Origin: an uncultured Chitinophagaceae bacterium
GTDB taxonomy: Bacteria > Bacteroidota > Bacteroidia > Chitinophagales > Chitinophagaceae
Direction of reading: 5' to 3'
Assembly (NCBI GenBank): GCA_946885665.1
Contig: CAMPGT010000033.1
Span: 1 to 21,045, forward strand
Length of the DNA: 21,045 nucleotides
The translations under genes were made by a program, and so were the position numbers. How positions within the stretch are numbered: the stretch's first letter is position 1; the number at the start of each line of letters is the position of its first letter. Under the pieces are notes generated by a model, which was given only the letters and a program-made list of their open reading frames with translations, had not been told where the DNA came from and did no database searches. This document shows, piece after piece, positions 1-8,698 of the stretch.

Positions 1-1578
1 ATTACCAATATATCTCCTCTCAACAGTAGTTATCCCGATTGGATAGTCGGTACTCGTATTCGAGTATTTTGAACTTAAATTAAACTTAAGCCATTTGGTG
101 GCCTGGGTAGATAGATTTGCCAGAACATCATATCGTTTGTAATCGTCGTAGCCAACACCGTAAAAGCCATCCTGGTTAAAGTATCCCAGTGAAACATAGT
201 ACTGGCTTTTGTCACTGCCGCCACTTACAGCAATATTGTGTCTTTGGTCAAACTTATGGTCTTTGAACAAAATGTGAGGCCAATCGTAACTGGCATTACC
301 TATGCGTCTTCCATCAAATACAGAAGCCGTGGGTTTATTAGGATCGTATTCGGTTGTATAAGTTCCCTCTATGAATCCCCTGATCCGCTCCATTTGTTCG
401 TCAGGATATTGTGGAGGGCTTCCTGCGTTTACAGCAGCCTGGTTATAAACGGTAGCAAAAATCAACGAATTTTCCATATGCGGTATTCCGATTGATTGTC
501 CAAATACCAGGTTGTTGTTATACTGAATCACAACTCCCTCGTTTTTCTTACCCTTTTTTGTGGTGATCAAAACTACTCCAAAGGGAGCACGTGATCCATA
601 AATGGCAGAGGCGGATGCATCTTTTAGAACGGATACACTTTCAATAGTTCCCGGGTCTAAAGTATTGATATCCATTTCCACTCCGTCAACCAAAATAAGC
701 GGCGCGCTGTTGCCGCTAATTGACCCAACGCCTCTGATATTGAAGCTAAGCGAAGCGCCGGGCTCAGCGCCGTATGCGCCTAAATTAATATTGAGATTTG
801 GAGAAACACCTCTTAGCACCTCGCCCACATTTGGCAGTGGTTTATTTTCAAGTGCCTCGCTTGAAATTGATGCCACCGCCCCGGTCAAATTCGCTTTTTT
901 CTGCGTTCCATATCCTACGACCACCACATCGTTCAACCCTGCAACATTTTCTTCCAGGGTAACATTGATCTCACCCTGATTATCCACATTCACCATTTTC
1001 GTTTGATACCCTACGCTGGAAATTTCGAGAATAATATTTTTGCCGTTCGGTACTGATAGTGTAAACCGGCCATCGCTATTGGTAGTGGTACCGTTTTTGG
1101 TACCTGCAACCAATACAGATGCTCCCTGCAAAGGGTTTCCCCCTTTATCGACCACCCTTCCCCTGATTTCGACTGGAGGAGGTAAGTCACTGGTTCTATT
1201 AATATTTTTCTGATTTTCTTCTTTAGGTTGCAAAATCACTGTCTTGTCAATAATCACGTAAGTAAAGGGCTGGTCGGTAAAGCAGATGGCCAATGCTTCC
1301 GGCAAAGAAGTATTTTTTATCTCCAGGTTTATTGCTTTTGACTCCTTCAGCATCGTCTCAGTGTAAACGAACGTATAACCCGTTTGTTTTTTAATCTTCC
1401 TGAACACTTCATCTAAAGGAGCGTTCTTAACGTGTAGTGTGATGGACTGGGAATGCCCTGTAGCGCTTACCTGGAGGCAGATGGCAAGAAGAAGAATTGC
1501 TGTGAAATTCATAATTCTCATCGCTTTGATGACGGTCTGCCGTTGAAAAAATGGCGGACCATAAAAAGCATTTTGCAT
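1..1578 (-). CDS. SusC-like TonB-dependent outer-membrane receptor with STN domain, N-terminal 526 residues (cut by window edge)
   Basis: This is the amino-terminal part of an outer-membrane TonB-dependent importer of the SusC/RagA type, which normally takes up oligosaccharides together with a SusD lipoprotein. The reading frame is open from the ATG at 1576-1578 (minus strand) to the window edge. A hydrophobic signal segment lies around residues 23-40 and ends near ATGHSQ. An STN (secretin/TonB short N-terminal) domain follows at about 45-115, then a carboxypeptidase-regulatory-like beta-sandwich at about 137-208 (EIRGRVVDKGG, NSDGRF), then the plug domain starting with NDVVVVGYGTQKK at about 216. 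The STN domain marks receptors that signal to a FecR anti-sigma factor, and one is encoded directly upstream. Internal Met20 or Met23 are alternative starts; the long N-terminus is common in Chitinophagia. The beta-barrel end and any SusD gene are outside the window. Family call secure, substrate unknown. Confidence 0.95.
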   Translation of the reverse strand, partial: MQNAFYGPPFFQRQTVIKAMRIMNFTAILLLAICLQVSATGHSQSITLHVKNAPLDEVFRKIKKQTGYTFVYTETMLKESKAINLEIKNTSLPEALAICFTDQPFTYVIIDKTVILQPKEENQKNINRTSDLPPPVEIRGRVVDKGGNPLQGASVLVAGTKNGTTTNSDGRFTLSVPNGKNIILEISSVGYQTKMVNVDNQGEINVTLEENVAGLNDVVVVGYGTQKKANLTGAVASISSEALENKPLPNVGEVLRGVSPNLNINLGAYGAEPGASLSFNIRGVGSISGNSAPLILVDGVEMDINTLDPGTIESVSVLKDASASAIYGSRAPFGVVLITTKKGKKNEGVVIQYNNNLVFGQSIGIPHMENSLIFATVYNQAAVNAGSPPQYPDEQMERIRGFIEGTYTTEYDPNKPTASVFDGRRIGNASYDWPHILFKDHKFDQRHNIAVSGGSDKSQYYVSLGYFNQDGFYGVGYDDYKRYDVLANLSTQATKWLKFNLSSKYSNTSTDYPIGITTVERRYIGN

Positions 1579-1732
1579 AACTTTGTTACGTTTGGGTTGA
1601 TGAAATAGTAAGGCAGTGCCACTGTTCTTTATGTCGAATCAGCTCAGATGTTTGGCCAGTTCCCGTTCGAGGGGATCTGGCTTTTTCTTTTAAGCCGATC
1701 TAAATAACTTCTGGGTCTGGTTGGGGAGAGTC

Positions 1733-2914
1733 TCAGGGCATTACGCTAATCGTTTTTCCTTCAATTTTGAAATGCACAGCTTTCGTGGCTTCCAGCATCT
1801 TTAACAGAACCGATACACTCACATTCCGCGGCGCTTCAGCGTAAAACTTTTCCTTCACAGGCTTCACAAACACCACATCTACATTATACCACCGTGAAAT
1901 TTGCCGCATAATCGTTTCGATATCGGCGCTGTTGTAGGAGAAAAGCCCATTCTTCCATGCCGTCACTTCCTGTATATTCACCTTGTCCGATAACTGTATC
2001 ATGCCGTTTTTGATTATCCTTGCCTGTTCGCCCGGTTTGAGCAGGGTGGGCGGTTGCTTATTAATGGTCGTCAGGCTCACACTTCCTTCCAAAAGGGTTA
2101 CATCCACCGAGCTTTCATCATCGTAAGCGCTTACGTTAAAATGAGTGCCTAATACCTGAACGCTCGTCTCACCATTGCCGACTGTAAAAGGCATAGCTGC
2201 ATTATGTGCGATTTCAAAATAAGCTTCACCGGTCATTTGCACCTTTCTTTCATTGCCCATAAAGGCAGTTGGATATTTCAGAGAGCTGGCGGCGTTCAGC
2301 CAAACTTTGCTGCCGTCTGCGAGCGTAAGGCTGATAACCTTGCTGCCCCTTGGGTTACTGAGGGTGTTGTAGACTATATCATCACTGGTGCCCTGGTAGG
2401 CAATTTGTCCATCCGCAGTTTTCATCACATTCACTGCTCCCTGGATTGCCAGCGTACCATTGATCGAACTGTCTAAAATGATCTCTTGTCCGTTACTCAG
2501 CGTAAGAACTGCATTGACGGTACTTGGGGGGGCGATATCATTGGGCTTTGGCTGCTGAATAGCAGCCACCTGCTTTGGAGCGCCGTACGGAGTAAAGAAA
2601 TAATAGGCAGTTCCGAATAGCAGCAAAACTGCCACCGCGGCGGCCCAGGAGGTCCATCGCATTTTGCGCACCCGCGGCTGAATTTGTCGGTTATTTTTTT
2701 CTTGTATGACTTTTTGATAGAGGTGCTCCCAATCTACTGAAGGAACCAACTCTTTTGAATTGTAGCTGGATACAAGTTTTTCGACATGTTTTTTTATCGG
2801 CAGTTGATCCCCTTTTGCCAGCCAGGCAAAAAATTCCTGTTCTTCGTCGGGCGAAGCTTTCCCGGATGAATATGCTTCTAATAAATATAGAATTCTGTTT
2901 TTTGAAAAAGACAT
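1733..2914 (-). CDS. FecR-family anti-sigma factor (FecR domain + DUF4974)
   Basis: Inner-membrane anti-sigma factor that would hold the neighbouring ECF sigma factor and release it when the STN domain of the TonB receptor signals substrate. The 393-residue protein has a cytoplasmic N-terminal part (1-85), one membrane helix at about 87-107 (rich in A, V, L, F), a FecR periplasmic domain at about 188-283 (RGSKVISLTLADGSKVWLNA, GEAYFEIAH, VLGTHFNV) and a C-terminal DUF4974-like domain at about 323-392 that probably contacts the receptor. Length and order are normal for Bacteroidota FecR proteins. It lies 76 bp after the sigma gene and 154 bp before the SusC gene on the same strand, the classic sigma/anti-sigma/receptor order. 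The ATG at 2912-2914 gives MSFSKN and is the natural start. Confidence 0.95.
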   Translation of the reverse strand: MSFSKNRILYLLEAYSSGKASPDEEQEFFAWLAKGDQLPIKKHVEKLVSSYNSKELVPSVDWEHLYQKVIQEKNNRQIQPRVRKMRWTSWAAAVAVLLLFGTAYYFFTPYGAPKQVAAIQQPKPNDIAPPSTVNAVLTLSNGQEIILDSSINGTLAIQGAVNVMKTADGQIAYQGTSDDIVYNTLSNPRGSKVISLTLADGSKVWLNAASSLKYPTAFMGNERKVQMTGEAYFEIAHNAAMPFTVGNGETSVQVLGTHFNVSAYDDESSVDVTLLEGSVSLTTINKQPPTLLKPGEQARIIKNGMIQLSDKVNIQEVTAWKNGLFSYNSADIETIMRQISRWYNVDVVFVKPVKEKFYAEAPRNVSVSVLLKMLEATKAVHFKIEGKTISVMP

Positions 2915-2990
2915 TTTTGTATTTCAAATTATACCTCTCCTATATAGATGAAGGAGCTGATTGAAATGTACTAGGCGGTTTAAAAAAAAG

Positions 2991-3533
2991 TTATAAATGC
3001 ATCCAGATGGTGACCCAGATAATGGCTGAAGCGTCTTTCTTAAAACAGCAACGCAGGTATTCTACTGCTGCGCCCAGGTGATTCTTTACGGTGTTGGACG
3101 AAATATTTAATTTTTTAGCGATTTCCGCCCTGCTCAGGCCTTCCTGCTTGGCCAATTTATAGATCAGCTTCTGTTGCGGGGGAAGATGGCTGATCATATT
3201 TTCGAGAATAGCCTTATTTTCCTTTTCGTTCAGTAAGTCCTCGGTCTGGTATTCACCCTCCGGCTCCTGTGCCAGTTTGGATTTTAATTGACGCTCCTGT
3301 GCGAGTTTTCTAAAATGAGCATAAATGCAGTTGTGGAGGATAGTGAATATATAATCTTCCGGGCGCTTTGCCTCCGCTATCAATTCGCGCTTCACCCATG
3401 ACAATACAAAGACTTCCTGCACAATTTCCTCGGCAATGTCTGCCGAGCGGGTCATCTTATAAGCGGCGGCATGAAATGGAGCTTTGTACAGATCAAAGAT
3501 CACCCGGAAAGCCTCTTCATTGCCTTTGGCCAC
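2991..3533 (-). CDS. ECF RNA polymerase sigma factor (sigma-70 family), start uncertain
   Basis: Alternative sigma factor that would direct transcription of the SusC locus once released by FecR. Sigma region 2 is visible at about residues 6-75 (NEEAFRVIFDLYKAPFHAAA, DIAEEIVQEVFVLSW) and region 4 with its helix-turn-helix at about 112-165 (LPPQQKLIYKLAKQEGLSRA, then NISSNTVKNHLGAAVEYLR). The given start is a GTG at 3531-3533. The frame stays open upstream to a stop near 3617 and encodes a segment ending YDIEKLLKEV before AKGNEEAF; that segment resembles the usual first helix of such sigma factors (LL..VA.GNE.AF). It contains no ATG, so the true start is either the GTG or a non-canonical codon further upstream. 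The purine run AAAGAG abuts the GTG with no spacing, which argues against GTG being ideal. Confidence 0.9.
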   Translation of the reverse strand: MAKGNEEAFRVIFDLYKAPFHAAAYKMTRSADIAEEIVQEVFVLSWVKRELIAEAKRPEDYIFTILHNCIYAHFRKLAQERQLKSKLAQEPEGEYQTEDLLNEKENKAILENMISHLPPQQKLIYKLAKQEGLSRAEIAKKLNISSNTVKNHLGAAVEYLRCCFKKDASAIIWVTIWMHL

Positions 3534-3623
3534 CTCTTTCAGAAGCTTCTCAATATCGTACGAATGTTGCAGCAGTGTTAGTATGGTTTTGTTTGGATGA
3601 ACAGAGGTGTATCAACCTGTCGC

Positions 3624-5423
3624 TTACCTGGCCAATACCAATTTCACTTCTCTTAAATCCAGCATCGCGCCGGTTTCCGATTGGGAATTGGATTTAAAGA
3701 TCATTTGATGACGGCCGGCAGTTAGGCGAACGGTACCTATTTTTTCCATTTTGTAGGTAAACCATGATCCTGTTTTGCCAATCTTCCCTTTCACTCTTTT
3801 GTTGCCTGCTTCAAATGCAAATGATTTGCCTGCCTCACTATCAGAAACGGCCCAGTCAAGGTACACATCGTATTTCCCGGCTTTTTCCACTTCTACGTTC
3901 CATTCGGCCCTGTCTTTCGTTGTGAACCATCCAAAAGCTTTCCATTCGGGCATGTATTTAATTTCGGGGCCGATGGCTTTTGCATCCGCTGCGGTTAAAT
4001 GATAGGTGCCGTCATTTCCTTCTTTAACCAGCTCTTCTTGGTTGGTCGAATCTCTTTCTGCTTTAAAGGGTGGGGGAACCAGGGCATGCACGGCTTTCAC
4101 AATGATATCTTCTACTTCTTCGGAAAAGGGTGACGGCTTGTTATACCAATACATGCTGGTTTCTGCTTCGTATCCTCCTTCCTTTAATACACGTCGCGAA
4201 GCAATGTAACAAGGTACGTCGTTGGAATAAGCATTGATCCACAGGTGTTCAGCGCCCAATTCATTCTTGAGACGTAAAGAGTAATCCACCACTACTTCAC
4301 CCGCCAGGTTGACCATTGCCAGTTTATTGCCGAAGTTCCAGGTTTGAACAGGATAATCCAGGGCTGCCGGAATGGTTTGTCCGCGTTGAACACGATCCAG
4401 CTCAAGGCGCGCCTGGTAGCCTTTCACTGTATTTTCTGCCGATAGCTGAATGAGTTCAGGAACGGTGGGTACTTTTGAAAAAGGCAGCTTGATCCATTTC
4501 ATATTGCCAACCGGTGGAGTAGTGAGCGGCTGCAACTGCGCCGTAAGCAGCTTATCTACGTTGTCGGCAATTTCCTTGCCATACGATTTCACATGCTCTA
4601 TCGTACCTCTTGGTTCAGGATTGGCATCGCCGCCGCAACCAAGAGCAACCATTGCAATAGTGCCGGGGTGGTTGGCTTCGATCATCCGCTGCGCCTCGCC
4701 GATCCAATCGCCATGAATTTCGTTTATGCCTCCCAGTGTGGTTCCATGACATGCGTAACTCACGAACACAGCTTTAAGCGTGCCGTCGGGATTGGTAATG
4801 CGCATCATCGGCAATGCGGGATCAACCGGCCCGCCTTTCGTACGGCGGTTTGCTGCAAACAGGGCCTGCCCCTGGCCCCAGGCAACCAACGCCGGTTGCC
4901 TGTTTTTTAACGCCGCTAACGCCACCTCTTCAAGCTTTTGAATTAGCTGCTCTGTGTACTGTGAGATATGCACGAGCTGATTCAGTGCCAACAACGAATC
5001 GCTGAAGTGATCGCCGCGCGATTGCAGAATATTCAGCAAATTTCCCACTTCAGGCCCGCCGTGTGTGTGAGAAGCGCAAATAACGAACTGTGAAGGATCG
5101 ATTCCCGCTTTTTTTGCAAGCTGTTCGCCAACTCTTTTTGTGATGCGCCACGGAATACCAACAAGATCAACTGTAATCAAAACGGACGGATGTTGGGCAT
5201 CGCTGCCAAACGCGATCGCCTTCGCCGACAAACGTTGCAGCACCGTTTCGGTTTCGGATTTGGATCTGGCCGCATAACCTGCCAGCCGGATGGGAACTTC
5301 AGGTGTAATATCAACACGGGCCACGCCTACCTCCATTGTCCCGTCAGCGGAGGTGGCTTGTTGCGAAAATGAAATATTATCTAAAAGCAGGAAGGAGAAC
5401 AGGATGATAAAACGCTTTATCAT
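3624..5423 (-). CDS. Exported neutral/alkaline ceramidase-like hydrolase with C-terminal beta-sandwich module
   Basis: A 599-residue secreted protein with a neutral-ceramidase-type N-terminal domain. I chose the ATG at 5421-5423 (MIKRFIILFSFLLL...) because it begins directly with a signal peptide; a longer frame up to 5549 adds 42 residues of charged, non-conserved sequence. The domain starts MEVGVARVDITPEVPIRLAG at residue 30 and shows ASHTHGGP (H119, H121), ACHGT (H225), GDWIG, GCGGDANP and AGEVVVDYSLRLK, which match the zinc-site neighbourhoods of neutral ceramidases (N-acylsphingosine amidohydrolases). The last 110 residues or so (from EWKAFGWFTT) look like a carbohydrate-binding-like sandwich. 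Bacteroidota and Planctomycetes have many such proteins in carbohydrate loci, so amide hydrolysis of something other than ceramide is likely. It is divergent from the dehydrogenase gene and shares its control region. Family confident, substrate unknown. Confidence 0.85.
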   Translation of the reverse strand: MIKRFIILFSFLLLDNISFSQQATSADGTMEVGVARVDITPEVPIRLAGYAARSKSETETVLQRLSAKAIAFGSDAQHPSVLITVDLVGIPWRITKRVGEQLAKKAGIDPSQFVICASHTHGGPEVGNLLNILQSRGDHFSDSLLALNQLVHISQYTEQLIQKLEEVALAALKNRQPALVAWGQGQALFAANRRTKGGPVDPALPMMRITNPDGTLKAVFVSYACHGTTLGGINEIHGDWIGEAQRMIEANHPGTIAMVALGCGGDANPEPRGTIEHVKSYGKEIADNVDKLLTAQLQPLTTPPVGNMKWIKLPFSKVPTVPELIQLSAENTVKGYQARLELDRVQRGQTIPAALDYPVQTWNFGNKLAMVNLAGEVVVDYSLRLKNELGAEHLWINAYSNDVPCYIASRRVLKEGGYEAETSMYWYNKPSPFSEEVEDIIVKAVHALVPPPFKAERDSTNQEELVKEGNDGTYHLTAADAKAIGPEIKYMPEWKAFGWFTTKDRAEWNVEVEKAGKYDVYLDWAVSDSEAGKSFAFEAGNKRVKGKIGKTGSWFTYKMEKIGTVRLTAGRHQMIFKSNSQSETGAMLDLREVKLVLAR

Positions 5424-5495
5424 AATCAGGTTTTGGAAATTAGCCGGTATTTTCAGGTTCGGTTTTATGCTTTGCTGTGGATGAAGAGAGCTACC

Positions 5496-5503
5496 CAAAT
5501 GTA
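5496..5503 (-). promoter_or_regulatory. Candidate -7 element for the ceramidase-like gene
   Basis: The minus strand reads TACATTTG, matching the Bacteroidota primary-sigma -7 consensus TAnnTTTG. It lies about 73 bp before the chosen ATG at 5423. No clear TTTG at -33 is visible, so this is a candidate only. Confidence 0.4.
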
Positions 5504-5562
5504 AAGTTTCTTTTTTATAAAAAATGATTCGCCGGCTACAGAAGCGCACTATTGAATAAGCA

Positions 5563-5578
5563 TTTCAAACGATTGAAA
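5563..5578. promoter_or_regulatory. LacI-type operator box A1
   Basis: TTTCAAACGATTGAAA is a 16-bp inverted repeat with 14 of 16 positions self-complementary and a central CG, the usual form of LacI/GalR-family operators. It is the first of three boxes between the divergent ceramidase-like and dehydrogenase genes. Its central CG (5570-5571) lies 85 bp before the TAnnTTTG element at 5655. The likely ligand protein is the LacI-family regulator at 14299-15312 (inference). Confidence 0.7.
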
Positions 5579-5586
5579 AAACAATA

Positions 5587-5598
5587 TCAAACGTTTGA
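5587..5598. promoter_or_regulatory. LacI-type operator box A2 (perfect palindrome)
   Basis: TCAAACGTTTGA is a perfect 12-bp palindrome with a central CG at 5592-5593, 22 bp from the CG of box A1 and thus on the same face of the helix. It is the most symmetric member of the box family in this window. Confidence 0.75.
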
Positions 5599-5605
5599 AT
5601 AGAAA

Positions 5606-5614
5606 TTTCAAACG
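5606..5614. promoter_or_regulatory. LacI-type half-site box A3
   Basis: TTTCAAACG is present, but the right half is GCCGTG and does not mirror the left. The CG at 5613-5614 is 21 bp after that of box A2. It is therefore a half-site in phase with two better boxes; binding may be weak or cooperative. Confidence 0.45.
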
Positions 5615-5654
5615 GCCGTGCAGGAACATTCAGACAATGCGAACGAAAAAATTA

Positions 5655-5662
5655 TAGATTTG
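5655..5662 (+). promoter_or_regulatory. Candidate -7 element for the dehydrogenase/double-lyase operon
   Basis: TAGATTTG matches TAnnTTTG and sits 28 bp before the ATG at 5691. The same core ATTTGTTA occurs in the candidate promoter at 15616. No good -33 TTTG is seen, as is common for promoters that need an activator. Confidence 0.45.
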
Positions 5663-5690
5663 TTAGCGGCCGGGAATTTCAATCAGAAGC

Positions 5691-8672
5691 ATGAACAGAT
5701 CATTTCGTTTTCTTCACCATTATCTTTTGACAAGTGCAGTGTGCGCCTTACTGTTTACAGCAACCGGCTGCCACAATAAACCCGACTCTCCCTTCTCTGC
5801 GTCAGCCGAACAAGCTTTGTCAACTTTTCAGATAGAACCGGGTTTTAAGATCGAGCTGATTGCCAGCGAACCGTTGATCAGCGACCCCGTTGATATGATG
5901 ATAGATGAGTATGGCCGAATGTATGTTGTGGAAATGGAGGGTATGCCTTTGAATAAATCGGGCAAAGGAAAAATAAAGCTGCTTACTGACACCGACGGCG
6001 ATGGAAAAATGGATAAAAGTGTGGTCTTCGCTGATTCGTTGATGCTGCCCGCGGGAGTGATGCGTTGGAAAAAGGGCATCATCGTAACGGATCCGCCGAA
6101 TATTTATTACATGGAGGATACGAATGAAGACGGTAAGGCAGATATCAGGACCACGATGCTCACCGGCTTCGACACATCAAACCTGGAAGCCAATATTAAT
6201 AACCCGGTTTATGGACTGGATAACTGGATTTACGTGGCCAATTTGCCCGTTGTAAAAAATAATGGAATTCATTATGCAGATGATACCAGCGTTACAATAC
6301 CCGAGAGCTCTGTAAGGTTTCGGCCCGACCGGCGCCAACTCGAAGTACTGTCGGGTAAAACGCAATTCGGGCAAACATTCGATGCGTGGGGCAATCACCT
6401 TATGGTAAACAACACCATTCACATTTCGCAGGAAGTGATTGCTGCGCGGTATCTCGAACGCAATCCCGACCTCGTTGTTTCCAATGCCACGCAATCTCTC
6501 GCCAGTCACTCGGAGGTTTTTTCAACCACAAAAAATCCTGAATACCAGATGCTCACCAATGTGGGTGTATTTACCTCGGCCTGCGGTCTCACCGCTTATT
6601 TGGGAGGAGCCTTTCCCGATAAATATAATCGTGATGTCGCCTTTGTTTGTGAACCGGTTAGCAACCTGATTCATGTTGATCACCTGCAGCCGGATGGAGT
6701 TACTTTCAAGGCCAACAGCATGCTCGACCATAAGGATTTCCTTACTTCTACCGACCCTTACTGCCGGTTGGTAAACATGTACATCGGACCGGATGGCGCG
6801 CTGTATGTGGTGGATTTTTACAGGCAGGTGATAGAAGGCCCCGAATTTATGTCGGAAGACGTGCTGAAAAAAGTGGACCTGTACAATGGTACGGGCAAGG
6901 GCCGTATCTATCGCATCAGCGCGGCCGACGCGGTGGCGCCAAAATGGACAAGCGGCCTTGCACTGGGTAATGCTTCGGATGATGAACTGGTGCAAAAGCT
7001 GGCAGATAACAATATATGGTGGCGGCGCAACGCGCAGCGGCTGCTGGTGGGCAGAAATTCCGGAAAAGCAGTGCCGTTACTTATTGAGATGGCTCGAAAT
7101 TCAACATCACCGATGGGCCGGCTTCACTCAATGTGGACGTTGGAAGGGATGAATAAGCTGCCCACTGCGTTAATCGTAAACGCTCTTAAAGATCCACTTC
7201 CTGGTATTCGGCAAAATGCGATCAAATTGGCAGAGCTCCATCTTAAAAAGGATCCCCGCCTGGCTTCCGCCTTGTTCACCCTGCAGGATGACAGTGATGA
7301 GAAAGTCAGGTTTCAGCTGCTGTGCACGTTGGGCTTTGTCAATACGCCACAGGCTAATGCGATAAGGCAGCGCCTGCTGTTCAAAGATATCAATGACAGG
7401 TGGATGCAAATTGCGGCATTAAGTGCGGCTTCTTCTCAATCTGTTGATCTGCTCAATGCCGTGCTGTCTAAATTTGATCCGTCTGTTCCGGCATACTCGT
7501 CTTTAGTGCAATTGTTAAGTAGTGTCATTGGGAAAAGCAGGAACACTGAAGTCATTCAACATTTTATTCAAAAATCAGTCAGCGCCGATGCGTCTGCAAA
7601 AAATACATGGCAGGCCCCCCTCATCGAAGGGCTGGCCGAAGGTTTAGGGAACAGACAGTCGTTGCCGGCCGGTATTGCTGTTGTGCGGCAGTCATTGATA
7701 AAGGCAAGTTTGGAAAATACTTCAAATACTGTAAGAGAGGGAGCGCTGCATGTTTTGCAGGTCATCGGCCTTTCCGAAGGGGCTCAGTCGAAAGCAGCCA
7801 TGTCAAAAGCGCTTCAAATCGCCGGGAACGGCGGTTTATCCGCTGAACTGAGGGCGTCGGCTTTGGATTTTATGGCCCTTAAAGATCCCTCTTCATACAC
7901 TTCGTTTTTAAAGGAGCTGATTAATCCGCGTAATCCGTCACCCGTTCAATTGTCCGCGCTGAAAACACTTGGCGTTATACCGGGTGAAGAAATGACGCAG
8001 TATTTAATAGGACAATGGACCTCGTTGAGCCCCAACGCCCGCAGTGCCGCGATTAACACTTTTATGATAAGCGCACCAAGAGTGAAACTGCTGCTGGATG
8101 CAATTGAATCCGGTACTATAAAGCTGAACGAAATTAGCTGGCCGCAAAGTGTGCGCCTCAGGTCGGCGGGAGAATACCGCGACAGGGCAAGAACATTATT
8201 TGCAAAACAAAACGACACGCGTAAAGAGGTGATCGAGCAATATCAGCCGGCCCTCGAGTCAAAAGGAGACAAAGAAAAGGGGAAGCTGATCTATCAAATG
8301 AACTGCGGTATTTGCCACCAGGTAAGGGGCAAAATGGGGCGTGCATTTGGTCCCGACCTGGGAACCGTTCACGCCTGGGCCTCATCGGATATCATGACCA
8401 ATATTTTGGACCCTAACAGATCTATCGCTCACGGCTATGATATATGGAACGTAAAACTTAACAACGGCAAAACTGTTCAGGGAATCATTTCAAGTGAAAC
8501 GCCTACGGCCATTACTCTTGGCAATACGGAAGGGCAGGCAACACATATTGCGCGCCAGGATATTTCTTCATTGACGGCATTGGGTATGTCGGCAATGCCG
8601 GCTGATTTTGAAAAGAAGATTGATAAGCAGCAGATGGCCGATCTGCTTGCATACCTGCGACAGGAAGAATAA
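5691..8672 (+). CDS. PVC-type membrane-bound dehydrogenase lipoprotein: beta-propeller, HEAT repeats, cytochrome c
   Basis: A 993-residue protein of the family described from Planctomycetes and Verrucomicrobia as putative membrane-bound dehydrogenase plus heme-binding domain. The signal peptide ends in ATGC, so Cys27 is the probable lipid anchor. Residues of about 40-400 form a glucose/sorbosone-dehydrogenase-like propeller with two EF-hand-like Asp loops: DTDGDGKMD starting at D100 and DTNEDGKAD starting at D143. HEAT-like helical repeats follow at about 430-830 (WWRRNAQRLL, HSMWTLEGMNKL). The C-terminus is a cytochrome c domain with heme motif CGICH at 872-876 and later Met residues (GMSAMPADF) as possible axial ligand. 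The expected role is oxidation of a sugar or alcohol outside the cytoplasm with electron transfer to the heme; the true substrate of this family is not established. First gene of an operon with the double lyase 26 bp downstream. Confidence 0.9.
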   Translation: MNRSFRFLHHYLLTSAVCALLFTATGCHNKPDSPFSASAEQALSTFQIEPGFKIELIASEPLISDPVDMMIDEYGRMYVVEMEGMPLNKSGKGKIKLLTDTDGDGKMDKSVVFADSLMLPAGVMRWKKGIIVTDPPNIYYMEDTNEDGKADIRTTMLTGFDTSNLEANINNPVYGLDNWIYVANLPVVKNNGIHYADDTSVTIPESSVRFRPDRRQLEVLSGKTQFGQTFDAWGNHLMVNNTIHISQEVIAARYLERNPDLVVSNATQSLASHSEVFSTTKNPEYQMLTNVGVFTSACGLTAYLGGAFPDKYNRDVAFVCEPVSNLIHVDHLQPDGVTFKANSMLDHKDFLTSTDPYCRLVNMYIGPDGALYVVDFYRQVIEGPEFMSEDVLKKVDLYNGTGKGRIYRISAADAVAPKWTSGLALGNASDDELVQKLADNNIWWRRNAQRLLVGRNSGKAVPLLIEMARNSTSPMGRLHSMWTLEGMNKLPTALIVNALKDPLPGIRQNAIKLAELHLKKDPRLASALFTLQDDSDEKVRFQLLCTLGFVNTPQANAIRQRLLFKDINDRWMQIAALSAASSQSVDLLNAVLSKFDPSVPAYSSLVQLLSSVIGKSRNTEVIQHFIQKSVSADASAKNTWQAPLIEGLAEGLGNRQSLPAGIAVVRQSLIKASLENTSNTVREGALHVLQVIGLSEGAQSKAAMSKALQIAGNGGLSAELRASALDFMALKDPSSYTSFLKELINPRNPSPVQLSALKTLGVIPGEEMTQYLIGQWTSLSPNARSAAINTFMISAPRVKLLLDAIESGTIKLNEISWPQSVRLRSAGEYRDRARTLFAKQNDTRKEVIEQYQPALESKGDKEKGKLIYQMNCGICHQVRGKMGRAFGPDLGTVHAWASSDIMTNILDPNRSIAHGYDIWNVKLNNGKTVQGIISSETPTAITLGNTEGQATHIARQDISSLTALGMSAMPADFEKKIDKQQMADLLAYLRQEE

Positions 8673-8698
8673 CCGTTCACTCAGAAAAATAAAGAAGA

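Noticed and set aside
602..979. 125-codon open frame on the plus strand
   Set aside because: It is antisense to the SusC plug domain and low in complexity (Ser/Thr/Pro rich); no support as a gene.
1679..1696. Inverted repeat GGCTT/AAGCC between the FecR and SusC genes, possible terminator
   Set aside because: Stem of only 5 bp and no T-run on the minus strand after it.
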